DNA of 7,101 nt from the NCBI GenBank assembly GCA_002729295.1, contig PBTU01000020.1, positions 31,315-38,415 of the forward strand, read 5' to 3'. The position numbers were made by a program, and so were the translations under genes. Numbering within the stretch: position 1 is the stretch's first letter; each line of letters opens with the position of its first letter. Positions 5,790-7,101 of the stretch are shown piece after piece. Source of the stretch: Verrucomicrobiales bacterium (lineage in GTDB: Bacteria; Verrucomicrobiota; Verrucomicrobiia; Verrucomicrobiales; Akkermansiaceae). A model generated the notes under the pieces. That model made no database searches, was not told the DNA's origin, and worked only from the letters and a program-made list of their open reading frames with translations.

Positions 5790-7101
5790 TCAGCTCTCCG
5801 CGATCTGCTGTAGTCCCCTGAGGTCAATTTTTCCGGTCCCAAGGTAGGGGAGTTTTGGCACGGAGAGAAACTGGCCCGGCCTTGGTTTCCAGAGATTGGG
5901 TATCGGCGCATCGGAGAATTTTTTAAGAACTTCATCGAGGAGTTCCTCGTTTGCGGTGTGAATGACGACGAGTCGTTCACCTTTCTTTTCATCAGGCACG
6001 CCGGTAACAGCGAAGATCTGTTCGTTTTGATCGGCGAGTTCGTTGAGGGTCTCCTCGATATTGCCATGTGGCACCATTTCACCGCCAATTTTACTGAAGC
6101 GACTCAGTCTGCCTTCGATCCATAAAAATCCCTCCTTGTCCAGGCGGACGATATCGCCGGTATCATACCAACCATTCTGGAGGACTTCGGCTGTTTTGTC
6201 CGGCATCCCAAGATAACCGAGCATCACGTTGGGGCCTTTGACCTTCAGCAGGCCCGTTTCGCCGATCGGCAGTTCAATTCCGCTATCCGGGCTCACCACC
6301 TTGGCTTTCATGTCATGAAGCAGGCGTCCGACCGATCCCGATTGATTGGTGTCCAGTCCGTTCAATGCCACACCGGGTGAGCATTCGGTGCTGCCATATC
6401 CTTCCAGTGGCCGGCATTGGAATTTTTTTTCAAAGGCATCGGCCAAGTGGTTGGGAAGTTTTTCTGCACCAACGACGACGAGTCGAAGATTCTTGAGTTG
6501 TTCGGGTTTCAAGCCGCGCAGGTAAAATTGAAGAAAGGTGGGTGTGGCGATTATGATGGTGATCCCGTGTTTTTCGCTCAGTGGTCCAATGACCTTGGCT
6601 TCCATTGGGTTGAAATGGTAGGCGCACCCAAAGCTTGCGACGGCTGGACCGGCGATCGTTGCCATGAATCCGAAGGAGTGAAAGAAGGGCAGGACGCCCA
6701 GCATACGGTCGGACTGAACGAGGGAGTGGACGCCGCTGACCTGCTCGACGTTGCAGATCAGGTTGCGATGGCTCAGCATGACTCCTTTTGGTTGTCCAGT
6801 GCTTCCACTACTGAAGATGATCGTAGCAAGATCATCCGGATTAGCCTGTGAGCCACCCAAGAGTTTGAGAAGACCGCTCGCCGAGGTGCATTTTTCGAAA
6901 AGCCCCGTCCGCAGTTTCTCCATCAGACTTGGTTTTCTGGGCAGATCCTCAAGTAGATGCACCCGGACGGGGAGTTCGATCTTGAGGCGTTTCATGAGTT
7001 TTCCTGACACGACGACATCAGTGATGCCACATTGTTCGATGCATGAAGTGATTCCCGCTTGTGACAAGGTGTAATTGAGATTGACCGGAATTTTTCCCAT
7101 C
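5790..7101 (-). CDS. Aas-like acyl-ACP synthetase / AMP-binding ligase, 5' end outside window
   Basis: This is an adenylate-forming (ANL superfamily) enzyme that activates a fatty acid with ATP and hands it to a thiol carrier, probably acyl carrier protein. Counting from the first visible Met, the ATP-binding loop SSGSTGQPKG is at 97-106, YGSTECSP at 235-242, YDTGD at 312-316, the hinge region RLSRFSKIGGEMV at 331-343, and the catalytic lysine Lys424 in YLGTGKIDL. The R-F-x-K-I-x-G-E-M-V form of the hinge and the L-P-x-L-G-x-G-K ending are those of the synthetase half of E. coli Aas, not of ordinary acyl-CoA ligases, which points to lysophospholipid re-acylation. The Met at 7098-7100 lies inside the conserved G-K-x-P-V-N-L-N-Y-T block, so it is internal. 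About 100 or more residues, possibly also a PlsC acyltransferase domain, lie beyond 7101. The remnant just downstream supports the pathway. No terminator is visible after its stop. Confidence 0.88.
   Translation of the reverse strand, partial: MGKIPVNLNYTLSQAGITSCIEQCGITDVVVSGKLMKRLKIELPVRVHLLEDLPRKPSLMEKLRTGLFEKCTSASGLLKLLGGSQANPDDLATIIFSSGSTGQPKGVMLSHRNLICNVEQVSGVHSLVQSDRMLGVLPFFHSFGFMATIAGPAVASFGCAYHFNPMEAKVIGPLSEKHGITIIIATPTFLQFYLRGLKPEQLKNLRLVVVGAEKLPNHLADAFEKKFQCRPLEGYGSTECSPGVALNGLDTNQSGSVGRLLHDMKAKVVSPDSGIELPIGETGLLKVKGPNVMLGYLGMPDKTAEVLQNGWYDTGDIVRLDKEGFLWIEGRLSRFSKIGGEMVPHGNIEETLNELADQNEQIFAVTGVPDEKKGERLVVIHTANEELLDEVLKKFSDAPIPNLWKPRPGQFLSVPKLPYLGTGKIDLRGLQQIAES

Noticed and set aside
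6417..6851. 144-residue plus-strand open frame inside the ligase gene
   Set aside because: It is in antisense codon register with the ligase, whose motifs are certain; it is a shadow of low TTA/CTA/TCA usage.

Overview
The window is a compact, mostly housekeeping stretch of a diderm (Gram-negative) bacterial chromosome of moderate GC content. The outer-membrane assembly protein BamA establishes the two-membrane envelope. Poor Shine-Dalgarno signals, a tig-clpP pair cut off from clpX, and an Aas-like acyl-ACP synthetase next to an LplT-like transporter remnant would suit a Verrucomicrobiota/PVC-type lineage. That placement is inference from general character and was not tested by phylogeny.

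Layout, left to right. Positions 1-512 (minus) hold the N-terminal part of an exported prolyl oligopeptidase, cut off by the window edge. Positions 513-840 are a spacer in which I find no convincing gene. A strong intrinsic terminator at 841-871 closes a minus-strand operon, tig (1554-2894) followed by clpP (891-1550), with only 3 bp between the two genes. A 177-bp divergent intergenic region (2895-3071) carries one plausible sigma70-type promoter on each strand. bamA (3072-5432, plus) follows and ends in its own terminator (5458-5495). The last gene (5790-7101, minus, 5' end outside the window) is the adenylate-forming domain of an Aas-type acyl-ACP synthetase. Just downstream of it, in the bamA/ligase gap, lies an 85-codon stop-to-stop stretch with no usable start that reads as a fragment of an LplT/Aas-type MFS lysophospholipid transporter.

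Working together: trigger factor and ClpP are the cytosolic folding and degradation arms of protein quality control. BamA, divergently transcribed from them, inserts beta-barrel proteins into the outer membrane. The prolyl oligopeptidase is probably a periplasmic peptide-degrading enzyme. The ligase activates fatty acids for re-acylation of lysophospholipids, and the transporter remnant belongs to the same pathway.

I see no mobile element, CRISPR array, tRNA, rRNA or obviously new multi-gene system. The most interesting item is the decayed transporter fragment.
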